From positions 1 through 7,941 of the forward strand of contig WQWD01000103.1 of the NCBI GenBank assembly GCA_009785545.1: a stretch of 7,941 nt of DNA, written 5' to 3'. Positions within the stretch are counted from its first letter, which is position 1; each line of letters begins with the position of its first letter. The position numbers were made by a program, and so were the translations under genes. The DNA is from Treponema sp. GTDB taxonomy: Bacteria > Spirochaetota > Spirochaetia > Treponematales > Breznakiellaceae. Below, piece after piece: positions 1-7,248 of this stretch. The notes under the pieces were generated by a model. It was not told the DNA's origin and ran no database searches. It saw only the letters and a program-made list of their open reading frames with translations.

Positions 1-356
1 CGAACACATGCGTAAGCGGTATCGCTGGTCCGCCGGGGTAAAATACGACTTCGGTAGGGGGGGGGGGGGGAGGGCATTCTAATATCAATTAGCTCATTTG
101 ACGGAATGTCGTAAAATTCCCATACGATTGTTTCGACAGCCGCATTAGACGGACTTGCTGAAGCTGTAAGATTAATCGAACGACCACGAAGCAATCGAAC
201 TTCGTTATGACTCACATTGATGTCAATTACAAGTTCCGGCGGGAAAGGATCGCCAGAATCGCCGGGAGGGCCCATAGGTCCTTCACACCCCGCAAACGTA
301 AATCCGATTATCACTGCGCAAGCGATAATCCCGAAAAGTTTGAATTTCTTATCCAT
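1..356 (-). CDS. Lipoprotein with collagen-like patch and Ig-like domain, 5' part only, with in-frame poly-C tract
   Basis: Partial gene leaving the left edge. The ATG at 356-354 is preceded five bases upstream by an AAAGGAG ribosome site (368-362). Residues 1-24 form a lipoprotein signal peptide (KK, hydrophobic core, lipobox FAGC, Cys24). Directly after Cys24 come four Gly-X-Y triplets (GPM GPP GDS GDP), a collagen-like patch known after the lipobox in other bacterial lipoproteins. Residues about 41-92 look like a bacterial Ig-like (Big) beta-sandwich: NEVRLLRGRSINLTASASPS, then VWEFYD. Residues 95-100 are Pro/Ser encoded by a C tract of 14. With 14 C the frame continues as YRSRILPRRTSDTAYACV, which looks out of frame; with 13 (or 16) C it continues as TEVVFYPGGPAIPLTHVF, which looks like a beta-strand protein. 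No frame has a stop before the edge. It is divergent from the large lipoprotein gene. The function is unknown; surface exposure is inferred. Confidence 0.8.
   Translation of the reverse strand, partial: MDKKFKLFGIIACAVIIGFTFAGCEGPMGPPGDSGDPFPPELVIDINVSHNEVRLLRGRSINLTASASPSNAAVETIVWEFYDIPSNELIDIRMPSPPPPYRSRILPRRTSDTAYACV
57..70. repeat. 14-nt poly-G/poly-C homopolymer inside a coding region
   Basis: Fourteen G on the plus strand, which is C14 on the coding (minus) strand of the partial lipoprotein, codons 96-100. A tract of this length is expected to slip during replication and shift the reading frame. Poly-G tracts control or interrupt surface-protein genes in Treponema pallidum and other host-associated bacteria (family knowledge). 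The protein-like downstream frame needs 13 or 16 C, so the sequenced copy may be in an OFF state. An assembly or sequencing length error is the main alternative. Confidence 0.9.
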
Positions 357-502
357 AGAAACTCCTTTATTGTTTATCCTGCAATCAGGCGGATTAATGT
401 ATGACTCAAGTGCACAAAACGGCACGGCATATAAACATTAATCCTCTTTCTGTAACAAGTATCACAAATGAGAAAAAAATTCAATTCCCTTTCGAAGAAA
501 AT

Positions 503-524
503 TATATGAGGCGGCTCTTATATA
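503..524. promoter_or_regulatory. Imperfect dyad upstream of the rightward promoter
   Basis: TATATGAG (503-510) pairs with CTTATATA (517-524) around a 6-nt centre GCGGCT, with one G·T pair. It lies 12 bp upstream of the -35-like element of the large lipoprotein gene, within the 240-bp divergent intergenic region. It could be an operator for either or both divergent genes. AT-rich DNA yields such dyads by chance, so this is tentative. Apart from this dyad and the promoter, I see nothing convincing in 357-597, and no good promoter for the leftward gene. Confidence 0.25.
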
Positions 525-535
525 TGGATCATACA

Positions 536-562
536 TTGATTTTTATTTTCTTTTGTTATACT
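536..562 (+). promoter_or_regulatory. Sigma-70-type promoter with extended -10
   Basis: TGTTATACT (554-562) is an extended -10 (TGn plus TATACT). A -35-like TTGATT lies at 536-541 with a short 15-nt spacer, which the extended -10 could compensate. Transcription would start near 569, giving a leader of about 30 nt before the ATG at 598. It drives the large lipoprotein gene and probably the downstream peptidase gene. Confidence 0.5.
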
Positions 563-597
563 TTTGTAGCTGTAAACTGCAATAACAAGGAGTTAGT

Positions 598-3500
598 ATG
601 AAAAAAAGAAGATTGTCGATGATATTGCCTATAGCTGTTATATCCGGCTTCATATTGATGTTTGGTCTGGCAGGCTGTGTAGAGCCCGATGAACAAACGC
701 CCGTTTCGGTTGTTAGATCTGTAACGGTTGCTCCAGCCCCGGATCATGGTATTGTTTTTGACGGGGAAGAAGGTGTTCTTCACTATATTATTACAATCGA
801 TGGTGAAAATATCTTTCCAATTGATCTGCTGGGGCAGTATGTCGAACTTGGTGTTAGGCAAGGTAACCTCATTGCCCCTATAGATGGTATCTCCATAAAC
901 GAAGGTACTGAAACTGTGACAGCTTCTGGCCAGCGTGTCCCTCTTTTGATTTCAGTTGACGGACTTTCAGCCGGTACTTTTAACTTAGCCGTTTCAGTTC
1001 ACGGGCAAATCGCCGCTTTTCAAGTAATTGTTGATCCGCCTACCAATATAAATTCTGTAGCGGTTGTTCCGGCTCCTAACCACGGAGCAGTTTCCGGCGG
1101 AGAACAGGGGGTTTTAAACTATCTTATTTCGGTCTCAGGCACGCCTTCTTTCCCTGTAAATTTGCGTGAAGATGTTATATTCAGAATTATAACTCCCGAA
1201 GGACAGATGGATTTACCTTCAACTATCAGCGTAAACTCAGGTACGATTCTACCTTCTAACGTTACTTCCGCCCCTTTAAGTTTTTCTGTAAACAGTCCTC
1301 ACGGCGGAACTTACAGCTTGATCGCCATTATAAACAGGCGTCAGTCTGCGCCGTTTTCTCTTGTTATAAATCCGTCTGCTCTGACTGGCGAAGCCGCTAT
1401 ACGAGGGACTCCTGCTATTGTAGGCCAGAACCTTCAGGCGGTTTCTGATCTTCCGGGCAGCGGTTTTATTTCTCATGTGTGGCAGCGCTCCCCTGCTTCC
1501 GGCACTGATTTTGTCGATATTCCGGGCGCTAACAGTAACTTTTATACTGTGCAAAATGCCGATGTAAATCATATAATCCGGGTTGTTGTAAAACGGGAGG
1601 GGTTTACAGGTTATGTCGCAAGTAATCCTACTGCCCTGATTACTAATCCGCAGAATCCGCCTATTCAAGGCACGCTGACTGTAAGCGGAACCGCCTCTGT
1701 CGGAAGTACACTTCAGTCGGCTGTTTCGGGGCTTTCTTCCGGCGCTTCCCCTGTTTTCCAGTGGCAGAGAGGGCTTGCCGGTATCGGTTTTATCGATATT
1801 CCGGGTGCTGCCGGCGATTCTTATCTGGTGTCGGATGACGATTCAGGTTTTGCTCTACGGGTTACCGTAACCAGTGATAATTTCAGGGGCTATCTCTACA
1901 GCGCCCCGACAGGTGTTGTTCCGGCGGCTCTTGTGACTTCTCATCTTCGTATTTTACGTGCGGCGAATCCTCCTCCAGCGTCTACTGTTATTACGACGGT
2001 TGTAGAGGAAGAACTGTTAGCTCCTCAGTTTTTGTATTTCGGCGGTGCTAATGTCTCTGTCACTATAAGGGGCGGCTCGAACAACAGTGTTCTTGCTCTT
2101 GACGGCAGCGGTGCAATGTTTACGGTAGGCAGGGGTGTCACTCTTGTGTTTGAAAATATTGAGCTTCGCGGCTCAAACAATAATTCCAGCGCTTTAGTTG
2201 TTGTTAATGGCGGAACTCTTGTCGTTGGCTCAAACTCAATTATCACCGGCAACAGGAATACTTCCACTGCGGCGTATGTCAGCGGCGGCGGTCTCTCTGT
2301 TACAAACTCAGGTGAAATAATCGTTGACGGCGGCAAAATCTCCGGCAATCGAGCAGAAGAAGGCGGCGGTATTTTCGCAAATAACGGAAGCTCTATTCAA
2401 ATTAACAGCGGAACAATCTCCGGCAATACAGCGGACGCTGGCGGCGGCGTAATTGCGGAAGATACGGATTTTGTTATGCTCGGCGGCTCGATTATCGACA
2501 ATAACGCAACGCTCGGCGGCGGTGTTATGACGTATTCGGGCGGTAATTTCAACATGGATAACGGCTTAATTGCCGAAAATACTGCACTGCGAGGCGGCGG
2601 TGTGTTTGTAGGTGTTGCCGGATCGTTTTTACTTAGAGGCGGCTTAATTACCGAGAACACTGCTACAAGCAATGGCGGCGGTGTGTTTGTTTCGAGTTCG
2701 CAAGTAGGTGTGGACAATCGAGCTATCTTCAGAATGGAAAACGGAATTATCACCGATAATGAAGCTTTACAAGGCGGCGGTGTAAATATCGGTCAAAATG
2801 GACAATTTTCACTGATTGACGGCATTGTTTCCGATAACCGTGCTATTGGAACAATCGGCTCAAGCGGCGGCGGAGTGTTCTCAAGCGGAGTATCAGGCAG
2901 TTCTGCTTTTTTAACCATGAACGGCGGAATAATTACCGGCAATACAGCGACAAATACCGGCGGCGGTGTCGCAAACCGGGCGTATTCTCAATTTGTATTC
3001 AACGATGGGCTTATCTCCGGCAATAATACTCAAATAGGCGGCGGTGTGTTTAATATCGACGACGGCGGATTTTGGATGTTCGGCGGAAGTATAACAGATA
3101 ACGATGCTGAAGAAGGCGGCGGTATAAGCAATCGTGGCTTTTTCTTTATCGAAGAAGGCATAGTTTATGGTATTAACGCAGAGCCTGAAGTAGCGAATAC
3201 CGCAGACGCCGGGGATGTTTTACTAACCGCTCCCGGCGCTGTATCATGGGGCGGTCAACTTAGCAATACCGGCGCAGTTATCGCAAGTACGGTGTTTGAT
3301 ATTCCCAGCCACCCGCTGCCGGGGCTTAACTATACTCTCCATGTCGAAGACGGCGTACTGGCTCAGATTATTTCTCCTACCGGCATGAGGCTTACAGGCA
3401 TAAATGAAGATTACATTGGCGGCCGTGGACGTGTATTCCTTCGGCCATCCCCTGTCTCTTCCTGGACTCTGATGACAGGAGCTGAAACAGACATAACTTC

Positions 3501-4248
3501 AACAGAAGTAACTTTTATGTGGCCTAATTTTGTTGTCGCTATAGCAACATGGGAAGTAAGAATAGAATTTTGGGATAATCATAATCTTGTATCAAGTTAT
3601 GTAGGGGATATTCCTCTGGAAAGAGGAGTTACTACAGTGCCATTCAGTGCCTTTAATGAAACCACTCATATTCAGCAAGTTACTTCCATAACAATTTCAA
3701 ATATCCCGGAGCTTTATTTAAACAGAAACCTCTCTGCCATTCTTTGGATGCAAGTAGGTCAAGAGTGGCGGCTGGTTTCTGTACCTGTGGAAATTGAATC
3801 TTCTATAACGATTATTCCGACTTTGGTTATGCCGACAGGCTTTCGTGATTTAGAAATAGATTTTGTTTCATTTGGCACTACCCCTCCAGTATTAGTGTCA
3901 ACGTATCGTATAACAAATAATTTTACCCACGGAGGGCATACTTTGCCCCATAACACCTGGACATGGGTTGATCCTGCCGGAGCGGCACCAAACACAGCCC
4001 CTTTGGGACACGGCTTGAACCAGCCTTCCCCAAACAGATTAATACCTAACGAAAACAGGGTGTTACCTGAAATGTTTATTTCTTCTGATGTTGATATACG
4101 CTTTGGCAGAGGAACCGGCCGCATTCTCTCCCCTGCTCAGAGAAAAGATTTAAGGCAGCAAATGCTGACAGTTCAGCCTTTAATGCCGCAAATACATATT
4201 TTGCCGAGGCTGGGGTATCAACCTCATGTGTTAAGGCAAATTAATTAA
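598..4248 (+). CDS. Large surface lipoprotein: duplicated beta modules, Ig-like modules and Pmp-like beta-helix
   Basis: 1216 aa. The start is set by AAGGAG (587-592), five bases before the ATG. The lipoprotein signal peptide (KKRR, hydrophobic stretch, lipobox LAGC, Cys27) predicts a lipid-anchored envelope protein. Domains in order: two tandem copies of a beta module (about 40-148 and 153-259; compare SVTVAPAPDHG with SVAVVPAPNHG and EGVLHYIITIDG with QGVLNYLISVSG); two Ig-like modules (about 260-350 and 352-442) with VWQR/FQWQR and DIPGA cores; then a right-handed beta-helix from about 480, whose regular part (about 546-850) has some 11 turns of pattern xGxIxxNxAxxGGG[IV]. Such GGG[IV] plus xxN repeats resemble chlamydial polymorphic membrane protein repeats. 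Residues about 880-1216 are not recognised. No catalytic motif is visible, so an adhesin-like or structural role is inferred. A peptidase lipoprotein gene follows 66 bp downstream on the same strand, probably in one operon. Confidence 0.9.
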   Translation: MKKRRLSMILPIAVISGFILMFGLAGCVEPDEQTPVSVVRSVTVAPAPDHGIVFDGEEGVLHYIITIDGENIFPIDLLGQYVELGVRQGNLIAPIDGISINEGTETVTASGQRVPLLISVDGLSAGTFNLAVSVHGQIAAFQVIVDPPTNINSVAVVPAPNHGAVSGGEQGVLNYLISVSGTPSFPVNLREDVIFRIITPEGQMDLPSTISVNSGTILPSNVTSAPLSFSVNSPHGGTYSLIAIINRRQSAPFSLVINPSALTGEAAIRGTPAIVGQNLQAVSDLPGSGFISHVWQRSPASGTDFVDIPGANSNFYTVQNADVNHIIRVVVKREGFTGYVASNPTALITNPQNPPIQGTLTVSGTASVGSTLQSAVSGLSSGASPVFQWQRGLAGIGFIDIPGAAGDSYLVSDDDSGFALRVTVTSDNFRGYLYSAPTGVVPAALVTSHLRILRAANPPPASTVITTVVEEELLAPQFLYFGGANVSVTIRGGSNNSVLALDGSGAMFTVGRGVTLVFENIELRGSNNNSSALVVVNGGTLVVGSNSIITGNRNTSTAAYVSGGGLSVTNSGEIIVDGGKISGNRAEEGGGIFANNGSSIQINSGTISGNTADAGGGVIAEDTDFVMLGGSIIDNNATLGGGVMTYSGGNFNMDNGLIAENTALRGGGVFVGVAGSFLLRGGLITENTATSNGGGVFVSSSQVGVDNRAIFRMENGIITDNEALQGGGVNIGQNGQFSLIDGIVSDNRAIGTIGSSGGGVFSSGVSGSSAFLTMNGGIITGNTATNTGGGVANRAYSQFVFNDGLISGNNTQIGGGVFNIDDGGFWMFGGSITDNDAEEGGGISNRGFFFIEEGIVYGINAEPEVANTADAGDVLLTAPGAVSWGGQLSNTGAVIASTVFDIPSHPLPGLNYTLHVEDGVLAQIISPTGMRLTGINEDYIGGRGRVFLRPSPVSSWTLMTGAETDITSTEVTFMWPNFVVAIATWEVRIEFWDNHNLVSSYVGDIPLERGVTTVPFSAFNETTHIQQVTSITISNIPELYLNRNLSAILWMQVGQEWRLVSVPVEIESSITIIPTLVMPTGFRDLEIDFVSFGTTPPVLVSTYRITNNFTHGGHTLPHNTWTWVDPAGAAPNTAPLGHGLNQPSPNRLIPNENRVLPEMFISSDVDIRFGRGTGRILSPAQRKDLRQQMLTVQPLMPQIHILPRLGYQPHVLRQIN
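715..1374 (+). repeat. Tandem duplication of an approximately 108-residue beta module
   Basis: Two adjacent protein modules (residues about 40-148 and 153-259) share a start (SV.V.PAP.HG), a middle (GE.GVL.Y.I...G...FP..L) and an end of similar strands finishing in V.(D/N)P. They have diverged well beyond DNA identity, so the duplication is old. I do not recognise the family. The pattern fits a beta-sandwich repeat spacing the beta-helix from the membrane anchor. Confidence 0.65.
2233..3160 (+). repeat. Beta-helix repeat array with GGG[IV] turns (about 11 units)
   Basis: Units of about 21-35 residues recur, for example GGKISGNRAEEGGGI, SGTISGNTADAGGGV, GGSIIDNNATLGGGV, NGLIAENTALRGGGV and GGSITDNDAEEGGGI. 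At DNA level GGCGGCGGT recurs at nearly every unit, and GGCGGCGGTGTGTTT occurs in at least three (near 2595, 2677 and 3039), so unequal recombination could change unit number. Each unit is predicted to be one or more rungs of a parallel beta-helix with inward Ile/Val and Asn ladders. Confidence 0.85.
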
Positions 4249-4259
4249 TGGATTTTTAA

Positions 4260-4301
4260 GGGAAACTGCAAGCCAAAAGTTTGTAAGTTTCCCGCAGTTT
4301 C
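4260..4301 (+). promoter_or_regulatory. Intercistronic hairpin with two alternative pairings
   Basis: GGGAAACT (4260-4267) pairs with AGTTTCCC (4286-4293) and the stem can continue through GCAAGC/GTTTGT (G·U pairs and one bulged A) to a CAAAA loop. Alternatively GAAACTGC (4262-4269) pairs perfectly with GCAGTTTC (4294-4301). The 5' arm is shared, so the two forms exclude each other. No T tract follows, so it is not a normal intrinsic terminator. It sits in the 66-bp gap before the peptidase gene, next to a weak AGGGA ribosome site (4305-4309). Likely roles are transcript stability, processing or control of the second gene. Confidence 0.5.
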
Positions 4302-4314
4302 AAAAGGGAATTTT

Positions 4315-6927
4315 ATGAAACATATTTTTAAGACAGCCGTTTTTTTTACCATATTGATAATGGCAGGTTTTATCTTTACAGCTTGCGGTTCTGATGATGA
4401 TCTTGAAATATCAGGAAGTATAAGAATTATAGGGAATGCCTATGTTGGGCAGGAACTTTCTGTCGACACAAGCTCTTTGCAATCGAGCGGCAGGCTTACT
4501 TTCCAATGGAGACGAGGCGGAGAAGTTATCGGTAATGACAACACTTATGTTGTGCAAAGCGATGATTTGGGTTATGCCTTAACTGTTACGGTGATAAGCT
4601 CCGAAAACACGGGCTCGATAAGAAGTGCGCCAACTGCCATTGTTATCCGTCCGCCTTTTACTGGAACTGTCAGTATAATCGGGAGCGGTCATCTTGGACA
4701 CACTTTAAGAGCGGACACTTCCGGGATGGGCGTTGTCGGAACAGTATCTTATCAGTGGATACGAGACGGGATCGAAATAGATGAAGCCGGAGCTAGATCT
4801 AACTCTTTTACTGTTCAACTCTCCGATAACGGTTCAGAATTTAAAGTAAGAGTGACTTCTTCAGGTAATTCAGGTGAATCTTTAAGCGAGCCTATAACGG
4901 CAGGTTTTGTTGAAATAACCGAAATAACAGACGTTCCCACATGGATGGAAAGAGGAACACAATTAACTCTTACTGGCTCACCATATCCGGCAAGACAAGC
5001 CGCTTTTACATGGAGTATAGAAGACAGGGGAACAACAAACGCACAACTTATTTCAGGCAGGTTGATAGCTTCCTCACAGGGAACGGTAATTGTAAGGGCA
5101 ACTGTAGCTGATGGTATTGATTTTGGCGTGCCTTTTTCGGCTACCTTTAATATCGCTGTAATTGAGCCTGTAACCGAAATAACTGGAACGCCTTCATGGG
5201 TTTTGGCAGGAAACTCGCTGTCATTAACAGGTATGGCGCTCCCTGTTGACGCAACCTCAAGGAACATTACATGGAGTATCTACAACGATGGAGGAACCGG
5301 GGCGGTAGTCAACGGGAACACTCTGCAGACAACGTCAGGCGGAACAGCAATTGTAACTGCCACTGTTATCGACGGACACGGGCTCGGCGTTGATTTTACT
5401 CAAAATATTTCGATATCAGTAAACTCGGCTCCTTTTGATCAATGGATTACAAGGGTAAATTTTACCGGCGCTGAGCAAACAATACATTTGCATAATTTGT
5501 CAGGCAATGATGTTTTTTTAGTAAAAACAAACCTTTCAGATTCTGAAGTAATTGCGGCAAACACGGGAAGAGTTTTAAATGTCCTTCCCGACCTAACTTT
5601 TGCAGAGCCCTCCGCTTTCGGAATACACGAATTCGAATTCGAAACACTCGAAACTGATCGACCAATATTTGAACAACCTATCGATGAAGTGCGCCGTTTC
5701 CCGCGTCCGCCTATATCCAGAGATACCCAGCCAAGGGCGCTTAGAGAAGGATTTACTCCGCCTGTAGTCGGCGAGATAAGGCAGTTTTGGTTAGACCGGC
5801 AAAATGGAAATAATTTAACATTTGTGCAAGCAGACGCTGAATTAATGGCAGCAGGGAATCATGGCAATATATGGGTGGTTAACAATTCAATTACTCAAGC
5901 TGACGCTCAAATGCTCTCTGACAGTTTTGACATAATATATCCGGCAATGACAAATATTTTTGGATACGAATACGGCGGAAGGCCTAATCATCCCAATCAG
6001 GGGGGCAGAGACGGCGATCCAAATGTACAGATTCTCGTTTACAATATCACGATGGGCGGCGGCAATGTAGCCGGTTTCTTCTGGCCCAAAGATTTCTTTA
6101 CAGACAAAGAGCTAAAGCAAAATCCTGAAACTAGCGGCTGGAAATCGAATAACGCTGAAATATTTTATTTAAACGCAAACTTTATAAGAACTATGCCCGT
6201 CTTAATGACTTCTGTTTTAGTTCATGAATTACAGCACATGATCATGTTTAACGAAAAAGAAATCGAATTAGGGTTTGACTTATTTGATCATTTTTGGTTT
6301 AACGAAATGCTTTCCATGATGGCGGAAGATATAATGGCAGAAATGATTAACATCCATCACACAAACTCAAATCATGTAACACAACAAAGAATCCCGGGTT
6401 TTTTAGCGCAGTATGATCGGGAAGGAATAACAGAGTGGAACCAGCTCGGTGTTTCTTATGCTACAAAGTACGCTTTCGGCGCATTCCTTCTGCGTAATTT
6501 CGGCGGAGCAGAACTTGTAAAAAACATTATGGCAAATAATTACGTTGGAATAAAATCAGTCACAGAAGCGTTAAACTTATTTCAATCAGGCTTGACTTTT
6601 GAAGATGCCTTGCGAGGGTTTGCGGAAGCCATGATTTTTACCGGGCAATACGCAAACGCTCATACTTTTAACAGAGGTGATACAAGAACCATTAACAATT
6701 ATTTTACGTATACTTCTTTCCCGTTTGACATTTGGAATATGCGCAGAGGCGGAACCAGCTCCGAAATGGGGCCTAATATTTTTAATATAATAACTCCAAG
6801 GACAATGAGACCTCATTCTGTTGTTTTACATTCGTCAGGGGCATGGAGAAACGTAGCCGGAACAAAAACAATAACTTTGCAAAGGCCTGAAGATCCTAAT
6901 ATCGAATTCGCCATTATGGTCAGATAG
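4315..6927 (+). CDS. Lipoprotein zinc metallopeptidase, M30 (hyicolysin)-like, with Ig-like and Big-like domains
   Basis: 870 aa. The lipoprotein signal peptide ends in lipobox FTAC (Cys24). Then follow two Ig-like modules (about 33-112 and 115-198; LTFQWRRGG and VSYQWIRDG) related to those in the upstream lipoprotein, and two Big-like domains (about 200-285 and 286-370; each with an …LTG…P…WSI… core). A Pro/Arg-rich linker lies at about 446-480. The peptidase domain spans about 485-800: zinc motif HELQH (His637, catalytic Glu638, His641), with Glu664 in FNEMLSMMAED as the probable third ligand, a gluzincin arrangement. Order and motifs fit MEROPS M30; I could not run a search. It is probably anchored at the cell surface and cleaves host or diet proteins (inferred). 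It lies 66 bp after the beta-helix lipoprotein and has no promoter of its own that I can see, so operon expression is likely. Its ribosome site (AGGGA) is weak. The C-terminal 70 residues look like a further beta domain. Confidence 0.85.
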   Translation: MKHIFKTAVFFTILIMAGFIFTACGSDDDLEISGSIRIIGNAYVGQELSVDTSSLQSSGRLTFQWRRGGEVIGNDNTYVVQSDDLGYALTVTVISSENTGSIRSAPTAIVIRPPFTGTVSIIGSGHLGHTLRADTSGMGVVGTVSYQWIRDGIEIDEAGARSNSFTVQLSDNGSEFKVRVTSSGNSGESLSEPITAGFVEITEITDVPTWMERGTQLTLTGSPYPARQAAFTWSIEDRGTTNAQLISGRLIASSQGTVIVRATVADGIDFGVPFSATFNIAVIEPVTEITGTPSWVLAGNSLSLTGMALPVDATSRNITWSIYNDGGTGAVVNGNTLQTTSGGTAIVTATVIDGHGLGVDFTQNISISVNSAPFDQWITRVNFTGAEQTIHLHNLSGNDVFLVKTNLSDSEVIAANTGRVLNVLPDLTFAEPSAFGIHEFEFETLETDRPIFEQPIDEVRRFPRPPISRDTQPRALREGFTPPVVGEIRQFWLDRQNGNNLTFVQADAELMAAGNHGNIWVVNNSITQADAQMLSDSFDIIYPAMTNIFGYEYGGRPNHPNQGGRDGDPNVQILVYNITMGGGNVAGFFWPKDFFTDKELKQNPETSGWKSNNAEIFYLNANFIRTMPVLMTSVLVHELQHMIMFNEKEIELGFDLFDHFWFNEMLSMMAEDIMAEMINIHHTNSNHVTQQRIPGFLAQYDREGITEWNQLGVSYATKYAFGAFLLRNFGGAELVKNIMANNYVGIKSVTEALNLFQSGLTFEDALRGFAEAMIFTGQYANAHTFNRGDTRTINNYFTYTSFPFDIWNMRRGGTSSEMGPNIFNIITPRTMRPHSVVLHSSGAWRNVAGTKTITLQRPEDPNIEFAIMVR

Positions 6928-6967
6928 GAGATTAACTTTTGCAGTAGTGAATCCATCACGTACTAAC

Positions 6968-6996
6968 TTGACAAAGACTTTTTATTGTTTTATATT
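6968..6996 (+). promoter_or_regulatory. Near-consensus sigma-70 promoter for the yjfB-like gene
   Basis: TTGACA (6968-6973), an exact 17-nt spacer and TATATT (6991-6996). Transcription would begin near 7003, about 20 nt before the ATG at 7024. It makes the small gene an independent, probably strongly expressed unit. No flagellar sigma-28-type element is seen. Confidence 0.75.
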
Positions 6997-7011
6997 TTAA
7001 TTAATACCATT

Positions 7012-7018
7012 AAGGAGG
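7012..7018 (+). promoter_or_regulatory. Ribosome binding site AAGGAGG fixing the start at 7024
   Basis: A perfect AAGGAGG with five bases to the ATG at 7024. It rules out the in-frame upstream ATG at 6985, which lies inside the promoter and has no ribosome site. Confidence 0.85.
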
Positions 7019-7023
7019 ATCTT

Positions 7024-7224
7024 ATGGATTTATCAGGTGCGGCAACTTATTCAAGATACGCCGCTCAAAATGACGTAGCTCAGGAAGTAGGCGTAAGAAT
7101 GTTAAGCAATACAGTTGATCAAATGAGGCAAAGCGGCGAACAATTGGCAAATATCATTCAGACCTCAGGCGCAATTCAAGTGTCACCGCAAGGCGTTGGC
7201 AATTTGGTTGATATTCAGGCATAA
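7024..7224 (+). CDS. YjfB-like small putative motility protein
   Basis: 66 aa, MDLSGAATYSRYAAQNDVAQ at the start and GNLVDIQA at the end. An N-terminal MDhxxh segment, a central amphipathic helix (VGVRMLSNTVDQMRQSGEQL) and a terminal VD[IV]xA are the layout of the YjfB family of small proteins, named 'putative motility protein' (family knowledge; the molecular function is unknown). It has no signal peptide or membrane segment, so it is probably cytoplasmic. It has its own promoter and terminator and is not in an operon with the lipoproteins. The assignment rests on short-sequence similarity from memory. Confidence 0.7.
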   Translation: MDLSGAATYSRYAAQNDVAQEVGVRMLSNTVDQMRQSGEQLANIIQTSGAIQVSPQGVGNLVDIQA

Positions 7225-7248
7225 ATACGCAATTTTCTAGTCATTTTA

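Noticed and set aside
207..441. Plus-strand open frames over the leftward lipoprotein
   Set aside because: They are the antisense of a well-supported minus-strand gene with signal peptide and ribosome site.
401..601. Small open frame ending in TGA that overlaps the ATG of the large lipoprotein gene (ATGA), with a lipobox-like end
   Set aside because: The overlap resembles translational coupling, but the promoter lies inside this frame, there is no ribosome site, and its hydrophobic residues come from T-rich promoter DNA.
601..607. A7 run after the start codon of the large lipoprotein gene
   Set aside because: It encodes the usual Lys-rich signal-peptide start; no sign of frame disruption.
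4340..4347. T8 run in the signal-peptide codons of the peptidase gene
   Set aside because: Short runs of this kind are common in AT-rich genomes and the frame is intact on both sides; weak evidence for phase variation.
5629..5643. GAATTCGAATTCGAA, 2.5 copies of a 6-mer
   Set aside because: In frame, short, and explained by Glu-Phe codons in the linker.
6947..6959. GTGA…TCAC hairpin after the peptidase gene
   Set aside because: Only 4 bp and no T tract; not a credible terminator.
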